In this document: positions 16,582 through 24,569 of the stretch, one piece after another
How positions within the stretch are numbered: the first letter of the stretch is position 1
How the letters are laid out: the number at the start of each line of letters is the position of its first letter
Notes under the pieces: model-generated
Database searches by the model: none
What the model was told of the DNA's origin: nothing
The model's input: the letters and a program-made list of their open reading frames with translations, nothing else
Translations under genes and position numbers: made by a program
Source: Lactococcus petauri
GTDB lineage: Bacteria > Bacillota > Bacilli > Lactobacillales > Streptococcaceae
Assembly (NCBI RefSeq): GCF_002154895.1
Contig: NZ_MUIZ01000003.1
Location: 288,909-352,908 of the forward strand
Direction of reading: 5' to 3'
Length of the DNA: 64,000 nt

Positions 16582-19287
16582 GTGAAACATATAAAAAATA
16601 CTGGGAAACTATTTATTCTGGATTGGAAGCGTATCTTTAAAAATCCAATAGCAATCTTTTTAGTGATTGCTTTGATGTTTATTCCATCCTTATATGCTTG
16701 GTTTAATATTAAAGCCCTTTGGGATCCTTATGCGAATACTTCACAGCTCCCAATAGCGGTTTATAGTGATGACCGAACAGAGAAATTCCAAGACAAATCG
16801 ATTAATATCGGTGACGAAGTCCTGAAAAATCTTAAAGAAAACAAACAACTCGGTTGGAAGTTTGTTGATTCTAAACAAGAGTTGGATAAGGGTGTCAAAT
16901 CTGGTAAGTACTACGCAGGTATCTATCTGCCAGCGGATTTCTCTAAAAATTTGCTTAGCTTCACCACAGGGGATATCCAGAAGCCTAAAATCGTTTATTC
17001 CATCAATGAAAAAATAAATGCTATTGCCCCAAAAATTACTTCGAAAGGTGCGTCTTCATTACAAAGTCAAATTTCCGAAGAATTTATTAAAACGGCAAGT
17101 AGCACATTGCTTAAAACTTTTAATGATATCGGATATGACATTGATAAAAACATGGTCAGCATCCAGAAAATTAAAAACACCATTTTATCTACTAACGATA
17201 ATTTAGATACAATTGACCAATATACTCAACAAGTCGTTGATTTACATGGCAAAATGCCTGATTTGAAAGCGAAGCTCGCTAAGGCAAATGAGTTTATTGA
17301 CTATTTGCCTGAGGTTGATGCACTTGGTCAGAAAGTGGTCCAATTGGACGACAGCATGCCAACTGTGAAAAATCAGCTTGCAATTATTATGACCTTGCAA
17401 GAAAAAATCCCTGAAATTCAAAATGCTGGTAAACAGATCGCAATGATTGACAATGACTTTGCCTCTGTTGAGCAAACCATGAATGAGGGTATCCAAGAAG
17501 CCAAACAAGGCTTGACTATTATTCAACAAGTCCAAACTGCCTTGCCAGATATTCGTAAACTTGGCAATCAAGCCAATGAGCTGGCTTCTACTACTTTGGA
17601 CGGTGCAACGCAACTTCAAAATGCTTTGCCAAGTATTACAAGTAGTGTAGAAGTGACTTTAAAAGCTTTGCAAAATGTGGCTGACAGTACTTCTTCTATT
17701 GTTACTACTATAAGACAAGCTATTGAGGATGGGCAACTCACTGATGATGAAAAGGCCAAAATTGATAGTCTAGTCAAAGCTTATCAAGCAAGCGTCCCCC
17801 AACAACAAGAGGCAATCAAAAATCTCATTGATTTTCTACAAAAAGCCCAAGAGAGTGCTGGTAATAATGAATTTGATGCCGCTATTAAAAACTTGAACGA
17901 TTTAAGTGCGCTATTAGGAGACATCAGTACTAGATTAGGTAAGGTTAATGAATTTGTTCAAGCTGGAGATATTTCTTCTATTGAGGCCTACTTAGATCAA
18001 ATTGATGACCTAGCAAAAAACATTTCTGGTCTTGTTAGCCAAATAGATGTTCAAGATATAACCGCAAAAGTGCAAAACGTCCTCACCCAACTCATCGCCA
18101 CCATCAAAAATGCCCAAGGTCTCCTAACAAAAGCCCAAGCTATTGATTTTGAATCCTTGCTCAGCTCAACAAGTAAGACGGTTTCTAATGCGATTACCTT
18201 GCTTGAAAAGTATCAAAAAGAAATGCCTGCGATTAAGCAAGAAGTTCACGATGCCAACATTATGCTTAACGGCAATATGAACACTATTGTCAACGCGATT
18301 AATAAAGGTGCTTCACTTTATCAAAATGAATTGCCAGTTGTGGAGCAAAAACTTGATAAAGCCGCTGATTTTGTCAAAAATGATTACCCGGGTATTCGTA
18401 AAGATTTGACAGAAACTTTGGGTACAGTCAACCAAAAAATGCCTGATCTTGAAAAAGCCTTGAATCAAGCAAATGACCTTATCGTCAATGACTGGCCAGG
18501 AATCAAAACAGGAATTCGTAAAGCCGCTGATGCTATTCGTAAAGGTGAAAAAGAAGTTGATTTAGGCGAAATTGTAAAACTACTAAAACTTGATGCGACG
18601 AAAGAAAGTGACTTCCTGACACAACCTGTTGAGGTCCAAGAAAATGCAGTCTATCCAATCGCAAATAACGGTTCAGCCAGCACACCGTTCTATACTGCCC
18701 TTTGTTTGTGGGTTGGCGCTGTCCTCTTCTCTAGTGTCGCTGTCACCGGCTTCCACTTAGAAGGCAAAGATAAACTGCTTTACTCTAAACGTGAACAATT
18801 CTCAGCACGTATGCTTACTTTCATCGTGATGGGACTAGGACAAGCGCTTATCGTTACCCTTGGGAACTATTTTGGCCTTGGTGTAGACGTACGTAATCCT
18901 GTTTATAGTGTCTTATTTGCCTTACTGATTGCTATAACCTTTATGATCATGGTTTATGTTCTAGTAGCTTTGTTTGGAAATATCGGGAAAGGGATTGCCA
19001 TTATTATCTTGGTCCTCTCTATTTCCGGTGGGGGCGGGAACTACCCTATTCAAGTCTCTGGTAAATTCTTCCAAGCGATTAACCCTTACTTGCCGTTTAC
19101 CCATGCGGTCAACCTCTTACGAGAATCTGCTGGTGGTATTTATTGGCCAAACGCTTGGCTTGCCATCATCATCCTCGTAGCCGTTTCTATTGTCTTTTTA
19201 GTCGCTGGGCTTATATTCTTCCCACATCTCGAAAAAACCTCTAAAAAGATCTCAGAAATGACCCAACGGAGCCATCTCTTCCACTAA
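16582..19287 (+). CDS. pip: YhgE/Pip family membrane protein (phage infection protein)
   Basis: 901-residue membrane protein, the length of lactococcal Pip, the receptor needed by c2-type phages; the B. subtilis relative YueB serves phage SPP1. One N-terminal helix (about 22-41) is followed by a roughly 640-residue extracellular, coiled-coil-rich stretch with repeated LPxxxxLxxKxxQ-like heptads, then five or so helices in the last 200 residues resembling an ABC-2 permease. The cellular role is unclear. The start is GTG at 16582 after GAGGAG; an overlapping ATG is followed at once by a stop. Paired with an upstream TetR gene. Confidence 0.85.
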   Translation: MKHIKNTGKLFILDWKRIFKNPIAIFLVIALMFIPSLYAWFNIKALWDPYANTSQLPIAVYSDDRTEKFQDKSINIGDEVLKNLKENKQLGWKFVDSKQELDKGVKSGKYYAGIYLPADFSKNLLSFTTGDIQKPKIVYSINEKINAIAPKITSKGASSLQSQISEEFIKTASSTLLKTFNDIGYDIDKNMVSIQKIKNTILSTNDNLDTIDQYTQQVVDLHGKMPDLKAKLAKANEFIDYLPEVDALGQKVVQLDDSMPTVKNQLAIIMTLQEKIPEIQNAGKQIAMIDNDFASVEQTMNEGIQEAKQGLTIIQQVQTALPDIRKLGNQANELASTTLDGATQLQNALPSITSSVEVTLKALQNVADSTSSIVTTIRQAIEDGQLTDDEKAKIDSLVKAYQASVPQQQEAIKNLIDFLQKAQESAGNNEFDAAIKNLNDLSALLGDISTRLGKVNEFVQAGDISSIEAYLDQIDDLAKNISGLVSQIDVQDITAKVQNVLTQLIATIKNAQGLLTKAQAIDFESLLSSTSKTVSNAITLLEKYQKEMPAIKQEVHDANIMLNGNMNTIVNAINKGASLYQNELPVVEQKLDKAADFVKNDYPGIRKDLTETLGTVNQKMPDLEKALNQANDLIVNDWPGIKTGIRKAADAIRKGEKEVDLGEIVKLLKLDATKESDFLTQPVEVQENAVYPIANNGSASTPFYTALCLWVGAVLFSSVAVTGFHLEGKDKLLYSKREQFSARMLTFIVMGLGQALIVTLGNYFGLGVDVRNPVYSVLFALLIAITFMIMVYVLVALFGNIGKGIAIIILVLSISGGGGNYPIQVSGKFFQAINPYLPFTHAVNLLRESAGGIYWPNAWLAIIILVAVSIVFLVAGLIFFPHLEKTSKKISEMTQRSHLFH

Positions 19288-19293
19288 TCAAAA

Positions 19294-19326
19294 TAAAAAA
19301 CTCATATTTTTATGAGTTTTTTTATT
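19294..19326 (+). terminator. Terminator of tetR-pip
   Basis: AAAAACTCAT-ATTTTT-ATGAGTTTTT with a T-rich tail, directly upstream of the merR promoter. Confidence 0.8.
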
Positions 19327-19332
19327 TTTTCC

Positions 19333-19363
19333 TTGACCTTGACCTAAGGTCAAGATATATAAT
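19333..19363 (+). promoter_or_regulatory. MerR-type promoter with 19-bp spacer and operator dyad
   Basis: -35 TTGACC (19333-19338) and -10 TATAAT (19358-19363) are 19 bp apart, the stretched spacing of MerR-activated promoters. The spacer carries the dyad CTTGACCT-A-AGGTCAAG (19338-19354). The regulator encoded immediately downstream is the obvious ligand. Confidence 0.85.
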
Positions 19364-19387
19364 ATTAGTATCAATGAAAGGAGCGTT

Positions 19388-20125
19388 ATGCAAAATATTA
19401 AAGCTATCACGAAAATGACAGGTTTAACCTCCAAAACTTTGCGCCATTGGGAGTCTGTTGGACTTCTGGCCCCAGCGAGAGACCAAAACGATTATCGTTT
19501 ATATTCTGAACAAGATATTGCCCAAATTTTTTATATCATGAGCTTAAGAAAGTTGGACTTGCCGCTTGATCAAATCAAAAATGTCCTCTCACAAGATCAA
19601 GATGAAAAGAAAACTTTAAGCCAACATTTGATGCGCTTAAATGATCAACTCAAGCACCTTGAAAAATTGATTGAGCATCTGTCACACAAATTAGAAAAAG
19701 GAGATTACCACATGAATGAACAAGAATTTGAACTTCTCAAGAGTACGCAACTGAAAGAAAACGAAGATAAATATGGCGCTGAAATCCGTCTAAAATGGGG
19801 CAGTGAGCGCGTCGATAAGTCATATCAAAAATATGCCCAAGCCGATCAAGCCAAAATCAAACATTGGCAAAAATCCCACGAAAAAATGATTCACATGTTG
19901 GAAGAAGCTTATGAAAACAATGATGATAATCTCGCCAAACAAGCTATTACCCTCCATAAAGAAATCCTGGAACTCTTTTGGCCCGAAGAAACTATCGCTC
20001 CGGAAGCACATATTGGCTTAGGGCAAATGTATGTTGAGGATCCTCGCTTCCGTAGCAATTACAACCAAAAACACGCACAACTTCCAGAGTATTTCTTAGA
20101 AGCAATAAAAAATTACTACAAATAA
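19388..20125 (+). CDS. MerR family regulator with TipAS-like C-terminal domain
   Basis: 245-residue regulator. Residues 1-70 form the MerR winged helix (MTGLTSKTLRHWESVGLL...YRLYSEQDIAQI), followed by a coiled coil (about 75-108) and a TipAS/antibiotic-recognition domain (about 115-245, with HIGLGQMYVEDPRFRSNY). In TipA proteins this domain binds drugs, in the type member thiopeptides through a cysteine; this protein has no cysteine. Start after AAAGGAG. An internal in-frame ATG at codon 109 has its own ribosome site. Probably autoregulated through the operator just upstream. Confidence 0.9.
   Translation: MQNIKAITKMTGLTSKTLRHWESVGLLAPARDQNDYRLYSEQDIAQIFYIMSLRKLDLPLDQIKNVLSQDQDEKKTLSQHLMRLNDQLKHLEKLIEHLSHKLEKGDYHMNEQEFELLKSTQLKENEDKYGAEIRLKWGSERVDKSYQKYAQADQAKIKHWQKSHEKMIHMLEEAYENNDDNLAKQAITLHKEILELFWPEETIAPEAHIGLGQMYVEDPRFRSNYNQKHAQLPEYFLEAIKNYYK
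19712..20125 (+). CDS. Possible internal translation product: TipAS-like domain alone
   Basis: In-frame ATG at codon 109 of the MerR gene, preceded by AAAGGAG with 8 nt spacing. It would give a 137-residue protein made only of the C-terminal ligand domain. This matches TipA biology, where one gene yields both TipAL and a free TipAS. The sequence supports a site; whether it is used is inference. Confidence 0.45.
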   Translation: MNEQEFELLKSTQLKENEDKYGAEIRLKWGSERVDKSYQKYAQADQAKIKHWQKSHEKMIHMLEEAYENNDDNLAKQAITLHKEILELFWPEETIAPEAHIGLGQMYVEDPRFRSNYNQKHAQLPEYFLEAIKNYYK

Positions 20126-20146
20126 AAAAGCCCAAAGGCTTTTTTA
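20124..20146. terminator. Bidirectional terminator between the MerR and YkgJ genes
   Basis: AAAAAGCC-CAAA-GGCTTTTT between two convergent genes. Confidence 0.8.
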
Positions 20147-20629
20147 TTCTATTTTTTTCCGCAGTTTTTCTACAAAAAGATAAGCCGCTGGACAGGTCAC
20201 TGTGTTTTTCAAGGTCAGATTATTGATTTGATAAATCTTTTTTCGATCTGTATGGGGAAATTCACGGCAGGCCTTAGGACGAACCTCGTAAATACTGCAA
20301 AGATTATCACTTCCAAGAAAGGGGCAAGGCATCGTTTGAAAAACCTTATCACCATCCTCATCTATGCGTAAATATTGGGCTTCAAAATCGGCCGCCTTCA
20401 TGCGCAGATACTTCGAAATACGGGTAATGTCAGCTTCTGTAAAAAGCGGACCTAAGCTCTTACAGCAGTTAGCACAAGCCGTACAATCGATTTCAGCAAA
20501 AACTTCATCATGTGTTTCTTTTACAATGTAATCTAGGTTTTTGGGTGCTTTCTTTTTTAAGTTGCCCAAAAATTTCTTATGCTCCTTCTTTTTTTGCAGA
20601 GCCAAATCTTTATAATGTTCTATATCCAT
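20144..20629 (-). CDS. YkgJ family cysteine-cluster protein
   Basis: 161-residue protein of the YkgJ/UPF0153 family, thought to bind zinc or iron. Eight cysteines sit at positions 49, 52, 55, 56, 102, 111, 121 and 146, including the characteristic CTACANCC and CPFLGSDNLCSIYEVRPKAC segments. Function unknown. The start has only a weak GAAGAA in front of it, and an extended -10 box (TGATATAAT, hexamer 20639-20644) ends 9 nt before the ATG, so the mRNA would have a leader of only about 2 nt. A terminator upstream insulates it. Confidence 0.82.
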   Translation of the reverse strand: MDIEHYKDLALQKKKEHKKFLGNLKKKAPKNLDYIVKETHDEVFAEIDCTACANCCKSLGPLFTEADITRISKYLRMKAADFEAQYLRIDEDGDKVFQTMPCPFLGSDNLCSIYEVRPKACREFPHTDRKKIYQINNLTLKNTVTCPAAYLFVEKLRKKIE

Positions 20630-20652
20630 TTCTTCATCATTATATCATAATC

Positions 20653-20690
20653 AAAAAAACAAAAAATGCCTGAGTTCACTCAGACATTTT
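20653..20690 (-). terminator. Orphan minus-strand terminator upstream of the YkgJ gene
   Basis: Arms AATGCCTGAG (20665-20674) and CTCAGACATT (20679-20688). On the minus strand it ends in a long T-rich run. No annotated minus-strand gene lies upstream, so it either insulates the YkgJ promoter or ends a small RNA started in the 20690-20745 region. Confidence 0.65.
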
Positions 20691-20711
20691 CTGCATTTAG
20701 GAGTAGGTTTT

Positions 20712-20744
20712 ATGAAAAATTTTATTGGAATAAAGATATTATAA
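20712..20744 (+). other. Possible 10-residue small ORF
   Basis: ATG preceded by AGGAG at ideal spacing, encoding MKNFIGIKIL then a stop. It is in the 280-nt gap before the ABC-F gene, but no plus-strand promoter is visible ahead of it. Weak support. Confidence 0.15.
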
Positions 20745-20817
20745 TGGACACGACTTAAGCTAGGCTAAAGCCACACTGAAATAAAACTAAAAGTGCACTT
20801 TATCCCAAATTATGCTG

Positions 20818-20882
20818 TTTCAAAAAGACTTAAAATATGATAGAATAGGGCGATAACCTTTATAAAAGTTAACTTTTATAAA
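20818..20882 (+). promoter_or_regulatory. ABC-F gene promoter and leader palindrome
   Basis: -35 TTTCAA (20818-20823), 17-nt spacer, extended -10 TGATAGAAT (hexamer 20841-20846). Directly downstream lies a 24-bp perfect palindrome (20859-20882, half-site TTTATAAAAGTT), which could be an operator or an RNA hairpin at the 5' end of the transcript. Confidence 0.6.
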
Positions 20883-20911
20883 TCAATATACTCTAGGAGA
20901 AAAATATATCC

Positions 20912-22540
20912 ATGCTTACAGTTTCTGATGTTTCATTACAATTTTCTGACCGCAAGCTTTTTGATGACGTTAACATCAAGTTTACGGCAGGAAACTGCTA
21001 TGGTTTAATCGGTGCCAATGGTGCCGGTAAATCAACTTTTTTAAAAATCTTGGATGGTGAAATCCAACCCACAACTGGTCACGTTTCAATGGGACCAAAC
21101 GAGCGTATGTCTGTCCTCCGTCAAAATCACTATGACTATGAAGATCAAACACCGCTTGATGTTGTTATGATGGGTAATGAAAAGCTCTATGCCATCGCAC
21201 AAGAAAAAAATGCCATCTACATGAAAGAAGACTTTTCGGATGAAGATGGAATGCGTGCTGCTGAACTCGAAGCGGAGTTTGGTGAAATGGGCGGTTACGA
21301 AGCCGAAGCCGAAGCAGCTCAACTGCTTCAAAGCTTAGGCATTAAGACTGAGCAACATTATGATCTCATGGCAAATCTGACTTCTGGCGAACACGTTAAG
21401 GTCCTTCTGGCACGCGCTCTTTTCGGTAAACCCGACGTCCTTCTCTTGGACGAACCAACTAATGGTTTGGATATTCAAGCGATCAACTGGCTTGAAGACT
21501 TCCTTATCAACTTTGAAAACACCGTTATCGTCGTATCCCATGACCGTCACTTCCTCAATAACGTTTGTACTTATATGGCTGACTTGGATTACGGTAAAAT
21601 CAAACTTTATCCTGGTAACTACGATTTTTGGAAAGAATCTTCTGAGCTTGCCCTTCGTCTGCAAGGAGATGCAAATCGTAAGGCTGAAGAAAAAATTAAA
21701 GAGCTGCAAGATTTCATCGCCCGCTTCTCGGCCAATGCTTCTAAATCAAAACAAGCCACATCACGTAAGAAAATGTTGGATAAAATCGAAGTGGAAAGCT
21801 TTGTACCTTCTTCTCGTAAATATCCTTTCATCGGTTTTGATCAAGAACGCGAAATCGGGAATGACTTACTCCGTGTAGATAATTTGTCCGTCGAAATCGA
21901 TGGGGAAAAAGTCATTGACAACATCAGCTTTATCTTAGCTCCTGGTGACAAAACTGCCTTTATCGGTCAAAATGATATCCAAACAACTGCTTTGATTCGT
22001 GCCTTGATGGGCGATATCGAATATACAGGTGAAATTAAATGGGGTGTTACTTCATCACGTTCTTATCTTCCAAAAGATAACAGCCGTGACTTTGCGACAG
22101 ACGAATCTATCTTGGATTGGCTCCGCCAATTTGTCTTAACTAAAGAAGAGGATGACAATACTTACCTCCGTGGTTTCTTGGGACGTATGCTCTTCAAAGG
22201 CGAAGAATCTCTCAAGTCTGTTTCTGTCCTTTCAGGGGGAGAAAAAGTTCGTGTTATGCTTTCTAAAATGATGTTGCAACGTGCAAATGTTTTAGTTCTT
22301 GATGATCCAACTAATCACTTGGACTTGGAGTCAATTTCTGCACTTAATGACGGACTGAAAAAATTCAAAGGCAGCATTATCTTTGCTTCACATGACCATG
22401 AATTTATCAATACGTTAGCAAATCATATCGTTGTTATTTCTAAGAACGGTGTCATTGATCGTATTGGAGAAACTTATGATGACTTCTTGGCTAATGACGA
22501 AGTCCAAGCTAAAGTGAAAGAACTTTGGTCTAAAGATTAA
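20912..22540 (+). CDS. ABC-F family ATPase (YkpA/YbiT-like)
   Basis: 542-residue soluble protein with two ABC nucleotide-binding domains and no membrane segment; ABC-F proteins act on ribosomes. First domain: Walker A GANGAGKS (34-41), signature LTSGEH (156-161, degenerate), Walker B around 176-181. A charged linker covers about 240-300. The second domain has a degenerate Walker A, GQNDIQTT (352-359), lacking the GK pair, but keeps SVLSGGEK and LDDPTNHLD. Resembles YkpA/YbiT rather than the Vga/Msr resistance types. Start after AGGAG, ending shortly before the Cof gene. Confidence 0.88.
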   Translation: MLTVSDVSLQFSDRKLFDDVNIKFTAGNCYGLIGANGAGKSTFLKILDGEIQPTTGHVSMGPNERMSVLRQNHYDYEDQTPLDVVMMGNEKLYAIAQEKNAIYMKEDFSDEDGMRAAELEAEFGEMGGYEAEAEAAQLLQSLGIKTEQHYDLMANLTSGEHVKVLLARALFGKPDVLLLDEPTNGLDIQAINWLEDFLINFENTVIVVSHDRHFLNNVCTYMADLDYGKIKLYPGNYDFWKESSELALRLQGDANRKAEEKIKELQDFIARFSANASKSKQATSRKKMLDKIEVESFVPSSRKYPFIGFDQEREIGNDLLRVDNLSVEIDGEKVIDNISFILAPGDKTAFIGQNDIQTTALIRALMGDIEYTGEIKWGVTSSRSYLPKDNSRDFATDESILDWLRQFVLTKEEDDNTYLRGFLGRMLFKGEESLKSVSVLSGGEKVRVMLSKMMLQRANVLVLDDPTNHLDLESISALNDGLKKFKGSIIFASHDHEFINTLANHIVVISKNGVIDRIGETYDDFLANDEVQAKVKELWSKD

Positions 22541-22567
22541 GATCAACTTTAAAAGAATAAATTGTTG

Positions 22568-22601
22568 CTCCGCCAAGACTATCTTGAAGCGGAGTATTTT
22601 T
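22568..22601 (+). terminator. Possible terminator after the ABC-F gene
   Basis: CTCCGC (22568-22573) pairs with GCGGAG (22589-22594), followed by TATTTTT. The stem is short, so readthrough into the Cof gene is likely. Confidence 0.45.
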
Positions 22602-22615
22602 AATAAGGGGACAAG

Positions 22616-23425
22616 ATGAGTAATCAATTGAAAATATTTGCGACAGATATGGATGGCACTTTTCTCGACGAAAACCGTGCCTACGATAAAAGTCGTCTAC
22701 GTGATATTTTAAAAGAATTTAAAAAAAGAAATTATCTTTTTTGTGCAGCAAGCGGACGTCAACTCTTGGCTTTAGAAGAACTTTTTGACGAGTTCCAAGA
22801 CCAAGTCGCTTTCTGTGCGGAAAATGGCGCCTTGGTTAAATACCAAGGCGAGATTCTCTACAGCAGTATCTTAGGTCAAGATAAGGCCAGCAAACTCGTT
22901 GAACTTGTACGTCAAAATCCACACATGCATCGTGATGTTGTTCTCTTTTCAGGACTCAACGGTGCTTATGCACTTCAAACAGCCGATCCACAATTTGTCG
23001 AATTTGCCAATCTCTATTATTCTGATTTAAAATTGGTACAATCAGTCCATGATATTGAAGATGAAATCTTAAAAGTCTGTGTGGAGTTTCCACCAGAACA
23101 AATCCGCGAATGTGAAGACTGGATAAATGCACAAATGACCGATATTCGTGCAACAACGACCGGCTTCCGCTCTATTGACATCATGTCAGCTGGAATCAGC
23201 AAGGCTACAGGCCTCTCACACTTGCTCACACACCTCCAATCAAGTCCAGAGTCACTTACAGCTTTTGGAGATCAAAGCAATGACTTAGAAATGCTGGAAT
23301 TAGCAGGTACCGCTGTAGCCGTTGAGAATGCTATTCCGGAGGTTTTGAAAATTTCCGATAAGGTTATCGGTCACAATCGCGACGCAGCTGTCTTAACTGA
23401 GCTCGAAGCTATTTTGGCACATTAA
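22616..23425 (+). CDS. Cof-type HAD phosphatase
   Basis: 269-residue HAD-superfamily subfamily IIB hydrolase. Motif I ATDMDGTFLDE has the nucleophile pair D11/D13; the C-terminal motif is AFGDQSNDLEMLE. Cof proteins dephosphorylate sugar phosphates, flavin and thiamine intermediates, and paralogues are hard to tell apart. Start after AGGGGA; follows the ABC-F gene by 75 nt and ends in a strong terminator. Confidence 0.87.
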   Translation: MSNQLKIFATDMDGTFLDENRAYDKSRLRDILKEFKKRNYLFCAASGRQLLALEELFDEFQDQVAFCAENGALVKYQGEILYSSILGQDKASKLVELVRQNPHMHRDVVLFSGLNGAYALQTADPQFVEFANLYYSDLKLVQSVHDIEDEILKVCVEFPPEQIRECEDWINAQMTDIRATTTGFRSIDIMSAGISKATGLSHLLTHLQSSPESLTAFGDQSNDLEMLELAGTAVAVENAIPEVLKISDKVIGHNRDAAVLTELEAILAH

Positions 23426-23429
23426 TCAA

Positions 23430-23457
23430 GAGTATGAGCCTTGCCTCATACTTTTTT
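23430..23457 (+). terminator. Terminator of the Cof gene
   Basis: AGTATGAG-CCTTGC-CTCATACTTTTTT. Confidence 0.85.
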
Positions 23458-23480
23458 GACTGTTTTCAGCCTCAATCATA

Positions 23481-23510
23481 TTGGCTAAAACAAAAGATTT
23501 TCGTTATAAT
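23481..23510 (+). promoter_or_regulatory. plsX promoter
   Basis: -35 TTGGCT (23481-23486), 18-nt spacer, -10 TATAAT (23505-23510). The -10 overlaps an upstream in-frame ATG, which argues for the later plsX start. Confidence 0.65.
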
Positions 23511-23539
23511 TGAACAGAGAAATTATCGGAGGATACACT

Positions 23540-24532
23540 ATGAGAATCGCAATTGATGCTATGGGTGGCGACTTTGCACCCAAGTCAATCGTTAAAGGAA
23601 TTAATTTAGCAAAAAAAGAATTTCCAAATATTGAGTTTCAGCTCTACGGAGAACCTGAAGCAATTAAAGCACATTTAGAGGATGAAAAAAACGTAAAAAT
23701 CATCGCAACAACTGAGCTTATCGACTTCCACGATGAGCCAGTAAAAGCTATCCGCAAGAAAAAAGATAGCTCTCTCGTCCGTGCGGTTAAAGCAGTCAAA
23801 GATGGTGAAGCTGATGCTGTTCTTTCTGCAGGAAACACTGGAGCTCTGCTTGCTTCTGGCTTATTTATTGTCGGTCGCATCAAACAGATCGACCGGCCAG
23901 CTCTTATGAGTACACTTCCTACTGCAGATGGTACAGGTTTCGATATGTTAGATTTAGGTGCTAACGCTGAAAATAAACCTGAACATCTGGCTGACTTTGC
24001 TATTTTAGGAAGCTACTATGCGGCCAATGTACGTGGTGTTAAAAATCCTCGTGTAGCACTTCTCTCCAACGGCTCTGAAGAATCAAAAGGTTCAACGATG
24101 ATTAAAGAAACGCATGCTTTACTCTCAAATATTGAAGATATTAATTTTATTGGTAATATTGAATCGCGTGACATCTTGACTGGAGCAGCTGATGTCGTTG
24201 TCGCTGATGGTTTCACGGGAAACGCTGTGCTTAAAGCTATCGAAGGTACTGCAAGTGTTCTGATGCGTCAAATCAAAAACGGTATTATGAATGGAGGCTT
24301 CACCACTAAAATCGGTGGTGCTCTTGTGAAAAAAGAACTCAGCAAACTCAAAGACACGATGAGTACCGATAGCGCGGGCGGTGCAGCTTTAGTAGGTGTC
24401 AAAGCTCCTGTTATCAAGGCTCACGGTAATTCTAGTCCTGAGGCCATTGTTTCAACGATTCGTCAAATCCATCGGATGCTAGAAACGGATGTTACTGGCC
24501 AACTAGTGAAACATTTCGAAGACAAAAACTAA
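23540..24532 (+). CDS. plsX: Phosphate acyltransferase PlsX
   Basis: Converts acyl-ACP and phosphate to acyl-phosphate, the donor for PlsY, at the start of phospholipid synthesis; peripheral on the membrane. 330 residues beginning [14 protein letters not shown], the family signature. I place the start at the ATG after CGGAGG; the ten codons before it overlap the promoter. [10 protein letters not shown] and [10 protein letters not shown] are conserved active-site regions. Here it stands alone between terminators; an acpP gene, a common partner, is not downstream. Confidence 0.95.
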   Translation: MRIAIDAMGGDFAPKSIVKGINLAKKEFPNIEFQLYGEPEAIKAHLEDEKNVKIIATTELIDFHDEPVKAIRKKKDSSLVRAVKAVKDGEADAVLSAGNTGALLASGLFIVGRIKQIDRPALMSTLPTADGTGFDMLDLGANAENKPEHLADFAILGSYYAANVRGVKNPRVALLSNGSEESKGSTMIKETHALLSNIEDINFIGNIESRDILTGAADVVVADGFTGNAVLKAIEGTASVLMRQIKNGIMNGGFTTKIGGALVKKELSKLKDTMSTDSAGGAALVGVKAPVIKAHGNSSPEAIVSTIRQIHRMLETDVTGQLVKHFEDKN

Positions 24533-24533
24533 T

Positions 24534-24568
24534 AAAAAAAGCTTTACCATAATGGTAAAGCTTTTTTT
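24534..24568. terminator. Bidirectional terminator between plsX and the MgtA-type gene
   Basis: AAAAAAAGCTTTACC and GGTAAAGCTTTTTTT form a strong hairpin between convergent genes. Confidence 0.85.
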
Positions 24569-24569
24569 A

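Noticed and set aside
24209..24224. parS-like GTTTCACGGGAAAC inside plsX
   Set aside because: Three mismatches to parS, not palindromic at the centre, and it encodes the conserved DGFTGNA segment of PlsX, so coding constraint explains it.
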